Part shown: positions 62,849 to 64,000 of the stretch, one piece after another
Layout of the letters: every line of letters starts with the position of its first letter
How positions within the stretch are numbered: the first letter of the stretch is position 1
Assembly: GCA_013399305.1 (NCBI GenBank)
Contig: VXAI01000013.1
Coordinates: forward strand, 3,803,854 to 3,867,853
DNA: 64,000 nt
From: Rostratula benghalensis
Taxonomy: Eukaryota > Chordata > Aves > Charadriiformes > Rostratulidae
Direction of reading: 5' to 3'
Position numbers and translations under genes: made by a program
The notes under the pieces: generated by a model
Told to the model about the DNA's origin: nothing
What the model saw: only the letters and a program-made list of their open reading frames with translations
Databases searched by the model: none

Positions 62849-64000
62849 CATTTTTATTGGAAATTCTCTGAAAAAAATAAAACACATACTGAATATTCTA
62901 TAGTGAAAATAAAAGATTTCCTTCTCAAGGAAAAGGAAGGAAATTATCTTTCTATTTTGTCTCAATAATGTTTCTGTGCCATCTCATACTTAATAAAAAG
63001 GCTAAAACCCCATAAAAATAATACATTTGAAATAAAAAAAAAAACATATTTTAACTAATATTGTTAAGATAAGAGGAACAAAAACTGACCGGTATGTCTT
63101 TTCATCCTTGAAAATTTTGTCAAAAAAGGGCAAAATATTTCAATTTTAATGAAACTGCTTTTCCAAAAGCTAACTTAGGCCTTCAAAAATTATTCCAGTC
63201 AACCTTAAATGTGGAAGAGGCCAAGGTAGATGATCACAACTGTCTCTGTGGGCCTGAAAATATTTTCTGTTTTAGTCTAATCCTTGATGTAGTCTATGTA
63301 AAATAACCATGACTTGGAAGAGAACTTCAGCTTGTTCCTGCATGGCTGAAGTCAGTCTGGCTCCTGATGATAATTTCTATGAAAGGAGACCAGGCTCTTC
63401 AAACACAAGGTTGCAAGTGAGCAATCAAGGAATGTTAGATTGGTCTTAACTGTAGTTTAGGCAAGCTATGCAGAATTTATGCAGTAAAACCCATTTCCGC
63501 CATGTATAAGATTTTATTGTAGGAAACTGGAAATCTCTGCTATATTTGTTTTCTGGGGATTAGATTTAACTACAGGATCCCTTGTCAGAAACGACCCTTT
63601 CTTGATTTTCATTACAAATTTGGTCTTATAATTTCATGTAGAGAAAATTACAGAATTCTCTTTTCCCAGCTGCAGAGAAAACTTAGCTGACAGTTATTTT
63701 GTTTTACCTCAAATTTGAGACTTTTTTTTTGAATGTTACATTCAAGCTCAAGCCTCAGTAATCAATCTCAGAGTTACCTTCATTCAAATTAAATAAGTCT
63801 TTATATGCAAACTATTTAGATAGTTCAAATTCTGAGAAAATAAATATTTGACGACTAGAGGTCACCTAAGCTAAATAACATGTGCCTAGTTTTAAGAATA
63901 ATTTCCTAAATACTAGACTGGTAAAAGTAATACATAAACAATAGTGGAAATAACTGATTTTGCCACCAACATTCTGGAAGAGAGCAAAAACCAGAAGGGA

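Larger units (their letters stand above)
55473..64000. other. unassigned non-coding DNA
   Basis: No gene, RNA or transposon recognised in the last 8.5 kb. Small structures are a G-run cluster (56667-56688), a 15-base poly-A at about 56854-56868, a TTAGTG-type hexamer array (61075-61104) and a two-copy repeat of an AGAAATTATATTTC motif (62807-62848). Open frames are all under about 90 codons with no family match. Confidence 0.5.

Noticed and set aside
1..64000. Bacterial-type features (operons, CRISPR, riboswitches, phage or plasmid genes)
   Set aside because: The CR1, ERVL-like and hAT content and the very low coding density show vertebrate nuclear DNA. No spaced direct-repeat array or compact gene string exists.

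Overview
This window looks like ordinary non-coding nuclear DNA from a bird. The main evidence is at least four clear copies of CR1, the dominant avian LINE. Two end in the CR1 3' signature, 8-base units of the ATTCTRTG type, and one of these still encodes long blocks of CR1 ORF2 protein. A probable avian ERVL-type LTR and an A/T-rich background agree with this. I cannot name the species. Two things I looked for but did not see are a recognisable host protein-coding exon and a tRNA, rRNA or snRNA gene. There are no operons, ribosome binding sites or CRISPR arrays, and none are expected.

Layout. 1-10610: unassigned A/T-rich DNA with one small tandem repeat (5709-5769) and a 16-bp palindrome (9707-9722). 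10616-11370: LTR on the minus strand, probably solo. 15509-15831: short non-autonomous hAT-type element with terminal inverted repeats and a target-site duplication. 19985-23625: three LINE fragments in a cluster (ancient CR1 +, younger CR1 -, ancient CR1 +). 25420-26109: CR1 3' end (+). 28430-28760 and 36465-36760: degraded ancient CR1 remnants (+ and -). 39141-40232: the best-preserved CR1 (+), facing a second CR1 (40810-41165, -) tail to tail. 44470-44617: one speculative internal exon on the minus strand. 47600-48200: an isolated GC-richer block with a long minus-strand open frame. 50791-50866 and 55425-55472: remnants resembling a palindromic dispersed element of birds and reptiles. 55473-64000: unassigned, with a G-run cluster at 56667-56688.

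The features do not form a functional system. They are successive layers of transposons in what is probably an intergenic region or a very long intron: very old CR1-type LINEs and palindromic remnants, then a hAT MITE, then avian CR1 subfamilies and an endogenous retroviral LTR. No copy appears able to move: every CR1 copy is 5'-truncated, internally deleted or frameshifted. I found no convincing new biological system. The items most worth checking are the candidate exon, the GC-rich open frame, the hAT element and the ancient LINE fossils. All repeat calls come from recognising family sequences by eye. Boundaries are good to a few bases where a terminus is visible and to about 20-50 bases otherwise.
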